Assembly: GCF_024809855.1 (NCBI RefSeq)
Contig: NZ_JANUEM010000011.1
Span: 96,830-160,829, forward strand
Direction of reading: 5' to 3'
Length of the DNA: 64,000 nucleotides
Origin: Rheinheimera pacifica
GTDB lineage: Bacteria; Pseudomonadota; Gammaproteobacteria; Enterobacterales; Alteromonadaceae
Shown here: in pieces, positions 1 to 8,609 of the stretch
Layout: each line of letters begins with the position of its first letter
Position numbering within the stretch: position 1 is the first letter of the stretch
Program-made: the position numbers and the translations under genes
The notes under the pieces: model-generated
Databases searched by the model: none
What the model saw: the letters and a program-made list of their open reading frames with translations, nothing else
Told to the model about the DNA's origin: nothing

Positions 1-873
1 TATATTGTGGCTGTGCGCCAGTGCCGTAAACGCAGCAATAGCACTGTTTGACTGTGGCGTATCACGAAATAAGCCGTTGCGCTGCAGCATACTCCAGCGT
101 GTGCCAGCCGGACGGGCACCATTAAGATACTTACCGCTTATAGCGCCACCGGCCAGTGGCGACCAGGGCAGATAGGCGATATTTTCGTGGACACACTGTT
201 CAATCAAATAGGGCCAGTCTTTGGTATGCAACGGGCTAAATTCATTTTGTATAGATACCATGCGGGGTAAATTATGCTGTGTGCTTAGCTGTAAATACTG
301 GCTAATCCCCCAGGGTGTTTCGTTTGATAAGCCACAAAAGCGGATTTTGCCCGCCTTTACACAGTTATCCAGTGCCTGCAGTAACCCCAGCATCTGCTCA
401 GTGTGCTGCCCGCCGTTAACGGCAGAAAAACCAATGCGGCCCACCGCATGCTTACCAAAATGTGGCGACACCCGGTTAGGCCAGTGCAACTGATATAAAT
501 CGATATAGTCGGTTTGTAAACGCTGCAGAGATGCATCCACTGCTTGCAGTAAAGTGGCCGGTGTCATATCGCTGCCACCGCGCACGTGTGCCAGGCCATT
601 GCCTGCCATTTTACTTGCCAGCACAATGTCATTGCGCTTATTGCGGTTACGGCTAAGCCAGTTGCCAATAATACGCTCAGTGCTGCCATAGGTGTCAGCC
701 GTAGGAGGAATGGCATACATTTCAGCGGTATCAATAAAATTAACGCCCTGCGCCAGCGCGTAGTTAAGCTGCTCGTCGGCATCGGTCTGGTTGTTCTGAC
801 AACCCCAGGTCATACTGCCTAAACACACCCGTGATATCTTAAGCTTGCTGCTACCCATAACGGCATATTGCAT
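1..873 (-). CDS. Aldo/keto reductase, Tas-like (partial, C-terminus beyond window)
   Basis: Predicted NADP(H)-dependent aldo/keto reductase reducing carbonyl compounds in the cytoplasm. The first 291 residues are in the window; the family is usually about 345 residues, so some 55 C-terminal residues lie upstream of base 1. The start is the ATG at 871-873, giving an N-terminus MQYAVMGSSKLKISRVCLGS. The AKR catalytic tetrad is readable: Asp48 and Tyr53 (in FIDTAEMY), Lys88 (LASKM) and His130 (LYQLHWP). It is transcribed alone, away from the four-helix-bundle gene at 1235. The frame has no internal stop. Substrate cannot be told from sequence. Confidence 0.93.
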   Translation of the reverse strand, partial: MQYAVMGSSKLKISRVCLGSMTWGCQNNQTDADEQLNYALAQGVNFIDTAEMYAIPPTADTYGSTERIIGNWLSRNRNKRNDIVLASKMAGNGLAHVRGGSDMTPATLLQAVDASLQRLQTDYIDLYQLHWPNRVSPHFGKHAVGRIGFSAVNGGQHTEQMLGLLQALDNCVKAGKIRFCGLSNETPWGISQYLQLSTQHNLPRMVSIQNEFSPLHTKDWPYLIEQCVHENIAYLPWSPLAGGAISGKYLNGARPAGTRWSMLQRNGLFRDTPQSNSAIAAFTALAHSHNI

Positions 874-1234
874 AACGACCTCTTTCTCTTCTGTTTTACC
901 GGTTGTTGTAACCTGAGCGGCACATTAGCCCAATAGTAAAGCGCAGACAACCTGAAGGTAAAAATTACCTGTTTGTTAACTAAAATAGGAAATTAATGCT
1001 GCTGGCAGTTATGGCCCAGCGTTAAGCACCTGTACTTTCAAGCACGGCAAAAAATAAAATAAACCTATATTAATCAAACAACTAAATAAGTAATAGCACG
1101 TTATTTGGGCTTGCTTTTCATGCTGGCCTATATACTGCAACTGCATTATTGTCCTGCTGCCTGGACATGTTCACCACCGGTTGACCAATACTGGTTACCG
1201 CTGAAGTTTTCACTCAATTAAGGAGAACCTAACT
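874..1234. other. 361-bp intergenic region, divergent promoters expected
   Basis: No credible coding frame. The region separates two divergent genes and must hold both promoters. It includes an AT-rich tract around 1048-1100. A good Shine-Dalgarno sequence (AAGGAGAA) at 1220-1227 precedes the ATG at 1235. I see no convincing -35/-10 pair or strong dyad. Confidence 0.5.
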
Positions 1235-1687
1235 ATGGCACAGTTAAACACCCCAGAAATGAAGCATGTATCTGACATTATTCAGGTACTTAACAGCGGC
1301 ATCGAGTTTTACGGCGATGCGAAAGAAAAAGTTAAAGACCAGCACCTGGCTCAGTTTTTTGACCGCATGGTAAATGCGCGCCGTATGGTAAAAGAGCGCT
1401 TACAGCCATTTGCCGTGCAGGAAGATGGCAAGCGCGAAGAAGGTTCAGCCTTTTCAGTTGAAGCGCGTAAAGTGTATACCAAAGTTATTGGTGCTATGTC
1501 GTCTGACAAAGATCACACCTATATCAGCCAGCTGGAAGAAGTTGAAGATAAAACCCTCGAAGAAATCAGAGCTGCGCTGAAAGAAAATCAGCCTCCGCAG
1601 TTTGAAGCAGCGTTATTGCAATCTATGGCAACCATGCAGGAATGCCATGACGAAATGCGCGCTTTGAAAAAGGCCACCCGCCATTAA
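1235..1687 (+). CDS. PA2169-type four-helix-bundle protein (DUF2383)
   Basis: A 150-residue, almost entirely helical, charged soluble protein without signal peptide. It resembles the ferritin-like DUF2383/PA2169 four-helix-bundle family: the N-terminal NTPEMKHVSDIIQVLNSGIEFY is followed by repeated amphipathic helices with Glu/His pairs (for example MQECHDEM near the end). The family is linked to stationary-phase or general stress expression, but its molecular role is unknown. The start has a strong AAGGAGAA ribosome-binding site. It is a single-gene unit closed by a terminator immediately downstream. Confidence 0.82.
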   Translation: MAQLNTPEMKHVSDIIQVLNSGIEFYGDAKEKVKDQHLAQFFDRMVNARRMVKERLQPFAVQEDGKREEGSAFSVEARKVYTKVIGAMSSDKDHTYISQLEEVEDKTLEEIRAALKENQPPQFEAALLQSMATMQECHDEMRALKKATRH

Positions 1688-1710
1688 AATGGTAATTTAA
1701 CTGCCTTTTA

Positions 1711-1745
1711 AGCCCCGCCGGCGGTTAACACCAGCGGGGCTTTGC
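1711..1745 (+). terminator. Rho-independent terminator after the four-helix-bundle gene
   Basis: An 8-bp perfect stem, AGCCCCGC (1711-1718) and GCGGGGCT (1734-1741), is followed by TTTGC. It lies between convergent genes and may act weakly for the opposite strand too. Confidence 0.75.
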
Positions 1746-1751
1746 TATTAC

Positions 1752-3518
1752 TCACTGAATATTATGCTGCTGTAGCCACATTTCTAATAACGTAACCTGC
1801 CACAACTTTGAACCAAACCGGCCACTGAACTGTTCAGGCTTTGCCAACATCGTGTCAATATAATCCATATTAAACAACCGGCGCTGGCGAGCTACCGGCT
1901 GGCTGAATATCTCTTTAGCCAGTTGCAGATATTCGCCTTGCATTTTACGCAGTGCCGGCACCGGAAAATAACCTTTGGGCCGGTCAATAACATCAGCCGG
2001 AATAATTTCCCGGGCTACCTGTTTTAGCAAATACTTCCCACCGTCACGCAATTTCAGCTGGTGCGGCATTTGAAATGCCAGCTCGACTAATTCATGATCC
2101 AAAAATGGCACCCGAGCTTCCAGGCCAAATGCCATGGTCATATTATCTACCCGTTTCAGTGGGTCATCTACCAGCATAGCTGCGGTGTCCAGATGCAGAG
2201 CTTTATCTACCGGCAATTGCGCATCACAACCGGCAAAATACTGCTGAATATAGCTGAGTGAATAGTTACGCTGGCAATATTCAGGTGCCAGCACTTGTGT
2301 TAACTGCGCCTCGTCCCAGGAAAAATATGCATCGGCGTAGCACTGTGCCGCATTGCTGTCAGTGGCTTCTGTCATTGGCGGATACCAGTGATAACCGGCA
2401 AATACCTCATCAGCACCCTGCCCGCTTTGCACCACCTTAATGTGCTGACTTACTGCTTGCGCCAGCAAATAAAAGCCAATTACATCATGGCTTACCATAG
2501 GCTCTGACATCGCCTCAATGCAGGGGCGCAAATGGTTAAGCAAGGTGTTATGTCTGGCATAAATTTTTTGGTGGCGGGTATCGTAGTGGCTGGCAATAAT
2601 ATCTGAGTACTTAAATTCATTGCCCTCTTCTTCTGCTACATTGTCAAAACCAATAGAAAAGGTATGCAACTGCTTTTGCCCCAACTCGCTAAGCATACCA
2701 ACCAGTAACGATGAGTCCAGCCCACCGGATAACAGTACCCCCACCGGTACATCGGCCTCCAGCCTGCGCCCGACACTGTTAAATAAAGCCTCATTCAACG
2801 CCTGCTGCCAGTCCTGCTCACTACGATGGTTGTCGTCGGTTGTTGCATGCAATTGCCAGTAACAGCCCTGCTGTACATCCCCCATCGCGCTAACTTTTAG
2901 CCAATGCCCTGGCTGCAGCTTATGCACACCACTAAACAAGGTATCAGTACCAACAATTGCCCGGAATGACATATATTGATGCACGCCCAACGGGCTAAGC
3001 TGGCGGGGTACTTCGGCGCATTTTAGCAACGATGGTAAGGTAGATGAAAACCAGAATCCGTTACCGTTATGATGATAATACAAAGGTTTAATACCCAGCC
3101 TGTCGCGGGCAAAGAAGGTGCTGTTGCTGTCGCGGTGCCAGATAGCAAAGGCAAACATGCCATTAAACCGCGCCATACAGTGTTCCTGCCACTGGGCATA
3201 GGCTTTTAAAATAACTTCGGTATCACTGGTAGAAAAAAACTGATGCCCCAGTTGCTCCAACTCGTAGCGCAAGGCTTTATAGTTATAAATACAACCGTTA
3301 AATACTATGGTTAAACCAAGTTTGGCATCATGCATTGGCTGCGCCCCGGCTGCGGTTAAATCAATAACGTTAAGCCGCTGGTGGCCAAAACAAACATTAC
3401 CCTGTGCTGCCACGCCCCTGCCATCTGGCCCACGCACTGCCAACACATCTAACATTGCATCAACATAATGCGTTGATGCCTTACCCTGAAAACTGATTTC
3501 TCCTGCTATTCCACACAT
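1752..3518 (-). CDS. asnO: AsnO-type glutamine amidotransferase (N-acetylglutaminylglutamine amidotransferase family)
   Basis: A 588-residue asparagine-synthetase-like enzyme that would transfer glutamine-derived ammonia to an ATP-activated carboxylate. The start at 3518 is chosen over an ATG 15 bases upstream because it leaves Cys2 (MCGIAGE) as the N-terminal nucleophile and has a GAGGG ribosome-binding site. The N-terminal Ntn glutaminase domain covers about residues 2-210; the synthetase domain carries the PP-loop SGGLDSS near residue 260. Segments such as EAMSEPMVSHD, VVQSGQGADE, LVDDPLKRVDNMTMA and DRPKGYFPVP match my recollection of the N-acetylglutaminylglutamine amidotransferase (AsnO) subfamily better than housekeeping AsnB. 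The usual partner, a GNAT/ATP-grasp fusion, is not adjacent. Instead a RimK-like ligase and a second amidotransferase lie divergently at 3739-5510. Confidence 0.85.
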   Translation of the reverse strand: MCGIAGEISFQGKASTHYVDAMLDVLAVRGPDGRGVAAQGNVCFGHQRLNVIDLTAAGAQPMHDAKLGLTIVFNGCIYNYKALRYELEQLGHQFFSTSDTEVILKAYAQWQEHCMARFNGMFAFAIWHRDSNSTFFARDRLGIKPLYYHHNGNGFWFSSTLPSLLKCAEVPRQLSPLGVHQYMSFRAIVGTDTLFSGVHKLQPGHWLKVSAMGDVQQGCYWQLHATTDDNHRSEQDWQQALNEALFNSVGRRLEADVPVGVLLSGGLDSSLLVGMLSELGQKQLHTFSIGFDNVAEEEGNEFKYSDIIASHYDTRHQKIYARHNTLLNHLRPCIEAMSEPMVSHDVIGFYLLAQAVSQHIKVVQSGQGADEVFAGYHWYPPMTEATDSNAAQCYADAYFSWDEAQLTQVLAPEYCQRNYSLSYIQQYFAGCDAQLPVDKALHLDTAAMLVDDPLKRVDNMTMAFGLEARVPFLDHELVELAFQMPHQLKLRDGGKYLLKQVAREIIPADVIDRPKGYFPVPALRKMQGEYLQLAKEIFSQPVARQRRLFNMDYIDTMLAKPEQFSGRFGSKLWQVTLLEMWLQQHNIQ

Positions 3519-3738
3519 ACTCACCCTCTGCATTTATTGCTTATGGCAGCAGGTTTTGACAAACCCGGCCGGCGCTAAATTTCAGCATATCTGACAGCAT
3601 CATCAGGCTTTGCTCTCAAGCCAACCTAATGCAGACTTTTTTAAGTGTAGCCTTAATTGGCGGCCTTTACCGGGCAATGTGCCGGTTTCCTTGTGCTACA
3701 CTTAACTTTTAATCAACAATTACTAAGGTAGCGTTGAA

Positions 3739-4692
3739 ATGAATATTTGTATTTTGTCGACCGATCAGGAAACAGATGATCATCGGCTGCTGGAGGCTGC
3801 GCGGGCCAAAGGCCATACTGCACAGTTATATAACATCCGCGATATCAGTATGGCGCTAACAACCGACAAACCCTCCATTTACTGGCGCGACAAAGACATA
3901 ACCAAAACCTTCGACGCTATTATTCCGCGCTTAAACGTCAACTTTACCGATTACGGCACCAACGTATTACAGCAATTTATCTGCAGCCGGACCTATGTCA
4001 GTGAGTCACCGGCTGCACTACGGCTGGGCCGCGATAAATTAAAGTGTTTGCAGTATCTGCTGGCCAGGGGCTTGCCGTTTCCCGCTACCGGTATTGCCTA
4101 CACACCGCAGGGGTTCCGGCAACTGGCAAAGGTTATCGGTTTACCAATGATTATTAAACTGATTGAAAGTACCGAAGGTACCGGTATTTTTCTGGTACAC
4201 AGCCTAAAAGAAATGGATAACATCGTCAGGACATTCAGCCAGTTAGGCGCATCTTATATTATCCAGCACTTTGTTACAGAAGCTGCTGGCACTGACATCA
4301 GAGCTTTTGTCGTGGGTGGTAAAGTAGTAGCCAGCATGTGCCGCCGCTCACAAGATGGCGATTTCAGATCGAATGTTGCGCTGGGCGGCTGCTCTGAACC
4401 TTATCAGCTAACAACGGCCGAAGAACAGATGGTGCTATCTGCCACTGCATCTATTGGTATCAACGTTTCCGGAGTAGATTTTGTCCGCTCCAATGATGGC
4501 CCGATGCTGCTGGAGATCAATGTTTCCCCCGACTTTACCGGCGAACAGGGTATAGAAAAAGTAACTGGAATTAACATTGCCGATGCCATTATTGATTTTG
4601 TTGTATCGCAAGTGCATCGTTTTTATGAAAACCGTTACCCCAGCGCCAAAGTACTTGAATTACAAAGAGGTATCTTATGTGCCGATGGATAG
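3739..4692 (+). CDS. RimK-like ATP-grasp ligase
   Basis: A 317-residue ATP-grasp enzyme clearly related to RimK (ribosomal protein S6 glutamate ligase, about 300 residues). It has the RimK-style N-terminal domain (DAIIPRLN near residue 64), the ATP-binding segment LIKLIESTEGTGIFLV (about residues 139-154) and the Mg2+-binding end MLLEINVSPDFTGEQGIEK. RimK enzymes join amino acids to a carboxylate, making peptide or isopeptide bonds. It overlaps the downstream amidotransferase by 16 bases and faces the AsnO-type gene, so a role as peptide ligase in a dedicated biosynthetic cluster is more likely than S6 modification (inference). The N-terminal half is divergent from E. coli RimK. Confidence 0.85.
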   Translation: MNICILSTDQETDDHRLLEAARAKGHTAQLYNIRDISMALTTDKPSIYWRDKDITKTFDAIIPRLNVNFTDYGTNVLQQFICSRTYVSESPAALRLGRDKLKCLQYLLARGLPFPATGIAYTPQGFRQLAKVIGLPMIIKLIESTEGTGIFLVHSLKEMDNIVRTFSQLGASYIIQHFVTEAAGTDIRAFVVGGKVVASMCRRSQDGDFRSNVALGGCSEPYQLTTAEEQMVLSATASIGINVSGVDFVRSNDGPMLLEINVSPDFTGEQGIEKVTGINIADAIIDFVVSQVHRFYENRYPSAKVLELQRGILCADG

Positions 4693-5510
4693 CCTATACC
4701 GGCAAACCAATATATCTGGATACTCTGGTTACCAAACCCGACCATTCGCTGGTAGTACAAAGTCGGCATAGCCAAATGAATTACACTAACAGCGGCCAGT
4801 TGCTAAGCACTAATGGTGATGGCTTTGGCATTGGCTGGTACGACAAACGTGCCAGCCCCGGCCTGTTCAAAGATGATTTACCCGCCTGGCATAACACCAA
4901 CCTGAACAATTTATGCCACCAGGTTAAATCTCATACCTTTATGGCACATATCAGGGCAACGACCACAGGTGATATTCAGCGGACCAATTGCCATCCGTTC
5001 AGTTATAAAAACTGGCTATTTCAACATAATGGCCATGTCAGCAACTTTCCTAAGTTACGCCGCCAGCTACAGCTAAAAATTGCGCCAAAGTTGTACCCAC
5101 ACTTACAGGGTACAACCGACAGCGAAACGTTCTTTTTGCTGGCCCTCACTTATGGTTTACAGGAAAATCCCAAAGCAGCAATGCAAAAAATGGTGGCTGA
5201 AGTGCTGCAAACGTTAAAACAGATTGATAAACAAGGAGTGCTGAACCTGTCTTGTGCCATCTCTGACGGCAACAAGCTTTACACAGTGCGCTACTCACAT
5301 AATGAAGCCCCCATGACACAGTTCGTGTCAACAGACGCGAGTTGTCTGGAAGAATTTGACGACTCAAAACCGCAAATTCCCTCTGGTAGCACGATAGTGG
5401 TATCAGAGCCGCTGGATCATGTCAGTGATAAGTGGACAACGATCGACAGCAACACTTTTACCACTATTTACCGAAGCAACATTAAAACTGAGCGCTTTAC
5501 AGAGCATTAA
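4677..5510 (+). CDS. Class II (Ntn) glutamine amidotransferase, YafJ-like
   Basis: A 277-residue stand-alone class II glutamine amidotransferase. The mature N-terminus would be Cys2 (MCRWIAYTG), the Ntn nucleophile. Family signatures include DGFGIGWYD near residue 55, the segment FMAHIRATTTG near residue 87, and NCHPFSYKNWLFQHNGHVSNF around residues 101-120. It hydrolyses glutamine to glutamate and ammonia, or makes related amide transfers such as gamma-glutamyl hydrolysis. The ATG overlaps the end of the ATP-grasp gene by 16 bases and has its own AAAGAGG site, so the two are translationally linked. It is the second Cys2 amidotransferase of this cluster. Confidence 0.9.
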   Translation: MCRWIAYTGKPIYLDTLVTKPDHSLVVQSRHSQMNYTNSGQLLSTNGDGFGIGWYDKRASPGLFKDDLPAWHNTNLNNLCHQVKSHTFMAHIRATTTGDIQRTNCHPFSYKNWLFQHNGHVSNFPKLRRQLQLKIAPKLYPHLQGTTDSETFFLLALTYGLQENPKAAMQKMVAEVLQTLKQIDKQGVLNLSCAISDGNKLYTVRYSHNEAPMTQFVSTDASCLEEFDDSKPQIPSGSTIVVSEPLDHVSDKWTTIDSNTFTTIYRSNIKTERFTEH

Positions 5511-5616
5511 TACAACACCGGCGCACGGCCACTGCTAATATAAGCAGCAGCCACTAGCCGCAGTGTCGCGTTTTATATCATAATCGCTACACTTATTTTT
5601 AGCTTAAAGAGTGATT

Positions 5617-6027
5617 ATGAAAATTATCAGTAGCCTTACTGCCATTCTGTTGGCGATTGCATTAACAGCCTGCTCTGACACCCCGGGTGACACTAAACTA
5701 AAACAACTGCTACAACAGCAGTATGATGCCAAATATGCCGGTTTAATGGATATTAACGATGTAAAGAAGCTTAATGGCTGGTCTGACAGTGACAACCATT
5801 ACACCGCCGAAGTGGCTTACAATATTGCGTTTAAAAAGTCTTTTGCCGCTTTTATGAACGAACAGACTGAACAGCCCGGCAACCCGCTGGAAAAAATGGT
5901 AACCGGCATGTCTGCCGGTATGTTAAAGCTACAATATGGCGATTTTAAAGCCGGTGACAAATATCAGGTAAAACAACAAACCCTGACATTACGCATGACA
6001 GAAAACGGCTGGATGTTAACTAACTAA
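5617..6027 (+). CDS. Small lipoprotein of unknown function
   Basis: A 136-residue predicted lipoprotein with a signal peptide ending in the lipobox LTAC near residue 18, so it should be membrane-anchored in the periplasm. The mature part is hydrophilic, with no domain I recognise. The ATG at 5617 is preferred over the in-frame GTG at 5611 because the AAAGAG site sits at the right spacing. The stop codon overlaps by 4 bases the stop of the convergent gene at 6024. Confidence 0.75.
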   Translation: MKIISSLTAILLAIALTACSDTPGDTKLKQLLQQQYDAKYAGLMDINDVKKLNGWSDSDNHYTAEVAYNIAFKKSFAAFMNEQTEQPGNPLEKMVTGMSAGMLKLQYGDFKAGDKYQVKQQTLTLRMTENGWMLTN

Positions 6028-7127
6028 GCCGCCGGTGTATCGGCAGCTCTCTCTGGCCGGTGCACCTGCTCTGGCGATACAGCTTGCTCAGCCAGATCAC
6101 TGGCTACCAGTTGCATATCGTCCGGTTCAAGCGTTACGGTTTGCTCTGCGGTGGTTTTCCCTTCCAGACGTAGCGTCATTAACAGCGGAAAATGATCTGA
6201 GCCTATATTAGGTAAACGTGCTATTTTTTGCAGACTAAAGTGGCTGCTATGAAACAGGTGATCCAGCGGCCAGCGGATAAAAGGGTAAGCGGCATGAAAG
6301 CTGTTAAACATACCCCGGCCAATACGCGGGTCAAGTAAACCACTTACCTTACGAAATAAACGGGTTGTTTCAGACCAGGCAACGTCGTTCAGATCTCCGG
6401 TAACGATAAGGGGTTGTTTACACTGTGCGACGCTCACCGCTAATACCAGCAGCTCGGCATCGCGCTCAGAAGAACTTTCGTTTTCAGTTGGGCTTGGCGG
6501 CGCCGGATGAACAAAATGCATTACTACGCGCATGCCGCTGGTTAGTTCCACTTCGGCGTGAATAGAAGGCACATCCGGTTCAACTAAAAACTGCACCGCG
6601 CCATTGTGCAGCGGTAAACGTGAATACACATGCATGCCATATAAGTTGTCCAGTGGGCACTTGATGCTGTGCGGATAGTCAATACTTAACCTATCAAGTT
6701 GCTGTTGCCACCACAAATCAGATTCCAGCGTTACCAGTACATCAGGTTTGTACTGCTGCACCAGCTTGATAAGGGCAGGCGCATTACGGTTTGTCATCAA
6801 CACATTAGCTGTCATTATTGACACCGTTTGGCTGTCATTACCCACGCTTTTGCTTAACGGAACCTCTGTACGGTGTAAGCGGGTATAAGGCCAAATCCAC
6901 CAGCCCTGCACAGCAAGGCACCCCAGATTAAGCACTATCAGCAACTGGCTAGCACCCTGCGTTATATCAAGCGTTGTCAGTTGCACAACCAATAACAGGC
7001 CACTAAGTACAGCCAGCTGCAAGCGGGGAAAATCCAGCCCACGTACTAACCAGTGCTTAATGCGGCTAAGAGGTAACAGGGTAAGTAATAGCAATATGGC
7101 AGTTAATACAGCAAAACTGGACAGCAT
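6024..7127 (-). CDS. Membrane-anchored endonuclease/exonuclease/phosphatase family protein
   Basis: A 367-residue protein with three hydrophobic segments in the first 90 residues, followed by an EEP (DNase I/AP-endonuclease-like) domain from about residue 105. Conserved EEP motifs can be read: MTANVLMTN, the catalytic Glu in LVTLESD, VTGDLNDVAW and the closing GSDHFPLLMTL. The layout is that of YafD-like proteins, with the catalytic domain facing the periplasm or cytoplasm depending on helix number. The substrate may be phosphodiester or phospholipid; sequence alone does not decide. The C-terminus has a low-complexity acidic tail of about 40 residues. Confidence 0.85.
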   Translation of the reverse strand: MLSSFAVLTAILLLLTLLPLSRIKHWLVRGLDFPRLQLAVLSGLLLVVQLTTLDITQGASQLLIVLNLGCLAVQGWWIWPYTRLHRTEVPLSKSVGNDSQTVSIMTANVLMTNRNAPALIKLVQQYKPDVLVTLESDLWWQQQLDRLSIDYPHSIKCPLDNLYGMHVYSRLPLHNGAVQFLVEPDVPSIHAEVELTSGMRVVMHFVHPAPPSPTENESSSERDAELLVLAVSVAQCKQPLIVTGDLNDVAWSETTRLFRKVSGLLDPRIGRGMFNSFHAAYPFIRWPLDHLFHSSHFSLQKIARLPNIGSDHFPLLMTLRLEGKTTAEQTVTLEPDDMQLVASDLAEQAVSPEQVHRPERAADTPAA

Positions 7128-7257
7128 TCATTATTCCGTTTGGTTAATAGTGTTTAACCCTAACTGATCCCGCTGCCTCAGGCAACGCAAAAACACCGCT
7201 GGCGGGCAACAAGCCGGTTTGGCACCAACAACATAATCTGCCGTAAGCATAAATAGC

Positions 7258-7285
7258 AACGGCCACCCGCTGGTAGCCGTTATGC
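7258..7285 (-). terminator. Weak hairpin downstream of OmpA-like gene
   Basis: AACGGC (7258-7263) pairs with GCCGTT (7276-7281). There is only a broken U-rich tract beyond it on the minus strand (GCTATTTATG), so this is a tentative terminator. Confidence 0.35.
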
Positions 7286-7305
7286 TTGATGCTTAAAAGT
7301 AATAA

Positions 7306-7839
7306 TTAAAACGCTACGACAATTTCTACCCGGCGGTTTGCTGCTCTGCCCCGCGATGTTTTGTTATCAGCAATCGGCTCTGACGGCCCACGGCCTTCGG
7401 CCAGCAATTGCTCAGCGGCTAATCCCTGCTGCTGTAAAAAAGCCATGACCTGCTCTGCCCGCTGCTGCGATAATCTGTTGTTATAGGCTAACTGGCCGGA
7501 GCTATCAGTATGCCCAAGCACAGTAACATTTTGATAGGTTATACCTTTTAGTGATTCTGCTACTGCGCTTAACTGTCGTTGTAATTCATTGCTGATACTG
7601 GCGCCATCATGCGAAAACGCTGTAATGTCAGGAAAAGACACTTTAACAGCATTGTCAGCCAACTCTGCAGTAGTGACACCCGTAGCGGGTTGCAACCGGG
7701 CAGCAAACAGTGTTTGTGGTTTGGCTGATTCCGCATTGACCCCCGCCGAACTTGCGGTAGAGCTATTTGACGTGCTGACACAACCGGTTGATATTAGCGC
7801 CGCAATAACTGCGACGGAAAACGATAACATGCGCAACAT
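7306..7839 (-). CDS. OmpA-family peptidoglycan-associated lipoprotein
   Basis: A 177-residue outer-membrane lipoprotein with a signal peptide ending in the lipobox STGC (Cys20), a Ser/Thr/Ala-rich linker, and a C-terminal OmpA-like peptidoglycan-binding domain from about residue 70. Signatures are VTVLGHTDSSG, then NNRLSQQRAEQVMAFL, and the end RAANRRVEIVV. It would tether the outer membrane to peptidoglycan. It is shorter than porin-type OmpA and is the Pal/YiaD style without a barrel. The start has a good GGAG site 6 bases upstream. Confidence 0.92.
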   Translation of the reverse strand: MLRMLSFSVAVIAALISTGCVSTSNSSTASSAGVNAESAKPQTLFAARLQPATGVTTAELADNAVKVSFPDITAFSHDGASISNELQRQLSAVAESLKGITYQNVTVLGHTDSSGQLAYNNRLSQQRAEQVMAFLQQQGLAAEQLLAEGRGPSEPIADNKTSRGRAANRRVEIVVAF

Positions 7840-8198
7840 TTATACTCCGTTATTTAATGTTAAATACTGGCGCATACTTTAATGGTTTTATTTAGGCAAA
7901 TAAACACTTTTATTTAACAAATAATAAAAATAAACCCCTTACTTATTTTCAATTGTTCTGCTAGTTGTTTACTTAAAGTTGTGCAGTATCCCGATTGAAC
8001 TTTAGTCGCAAATCCACTATGGTATCACCATGCAAAGCCCCGAATGTTTTACCGCTAACACGCTATGCGTGCTACGGCCTTACAATACCGCTATCGCCTT
8101 CCATTCCTAGGCCGGTTTTGCCCTGCGCAAAGCCGGCTGAACACTTTTTTCTGCTTAAACCCTTAATGTCATTTTTGCTTCTCTGATCCGGAGCGCCG
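7840..8198. other. 359-bp leader region of the rnk-like operon
   Basis: No convincing gene. It holds an AT-rich stretch (7880-7940, probable promoters for the divergent genes), a small 5-3-5 dyad CACGC-TAT-GCGTG at 8059-8071, and the terminator-like hairpin described separately at 8111-8154. A short in-frame reading of the region looks non-protein-like. Confidence 0.5.
8111..8154 (+). terminator. Terminator-like hairpin in the leader of the Rnk-like pair (attenuator or small-RNA end)
   Basis: GCCGGTTTTGC (8111-8121) pairs with GCAAAGCCGGC (8127-8137): 11 bp with one G-U pair and a 5-base loop. Nine bases later comes ACTTTTTTCTG. It is a credible Rho-independent terminator, yet no plus-strand gene lies upstream within this gap, while the Rnk-like gene starts 60 bases downstream. 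An attenuator or the 3' end of a short RNA starting near 7990-8060 would explain it. Confidence 0.55.
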
Positions 8199-8609
8199 AT
8201 GTTCTTTTGTTATCCCAAACGGCCTTATGGCGCCGTTAGCCGGGCTATTGCAGCTCTGGCATGCCAGCAACTGTTGCCAATTACCGCCTTGCAGCTGGCA
8301 AGTATTGTACATTTTATCGCCGACGATACGGCCAGGCACCGGCTTAGTAGTAATACCAGCTGTATCCGGCCTGGCAGCTCGGTAGAGCTGCACAATACCG
8401 ACACCGATGAGCGTGGTTGGTTACAAGTGGTTTGTCCGGCGCAAGCCAGTTATCGCCGGGGCCGTATTTCTATTATCTCGCCGCTGGGGGCAGTGCTGGC
8501 TGGCAAAGCTCCCGATGCAGATATTGAGCTAACCGTACTGTGCCAACGCCTGCATTTTCGCGTGCTGACAGTACTAAACGTAACACACCGTCAACCAAGG
8601 AGATCTTAA
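8199..8609 (+). CDS. GreA/Rnk C-terminal-domain protein (first of tandem pair)
   Basis: A 136-residue protein whose second half matches the FKBP-like GreA/GreB C-terminal fold seen in Rnk: SSVELHNTDTDERGWLQVV, then ISIISPLGAVLAGKAPDADIEL. Rnk proteins bind RNA polymerase near the secondary channel but lack the full Gre coiled coil. It ends with TAATG overlapping the next gene, which carries the same fold, so the two are co-translated. It is Cys-rich and more divergent than its neighbour. I infer a paralogue acting on RNA polymerase or on its partner. Confidence 0.7.
   Translation: MFFCYPKRPYGAVSRAIAALACQQLLPITALQLASIVHFIADDTARHRLSSNTSCIRPGSSVELHNTDTDERGWLQVVCPAQASYRRGRISIISPLGAVLAGKAPDADIELTVLCQRLHFRVLTVLNVTHRQPRRS

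Noticed and set aside
7995..8186. 63-residue frame upstream of the Rnk-like pair
   Set aside because: Pro/Leu-rich, spans the terminator-like hairpin and lacks a ribosome-binding site. Considered as a leader peptide but not supported.
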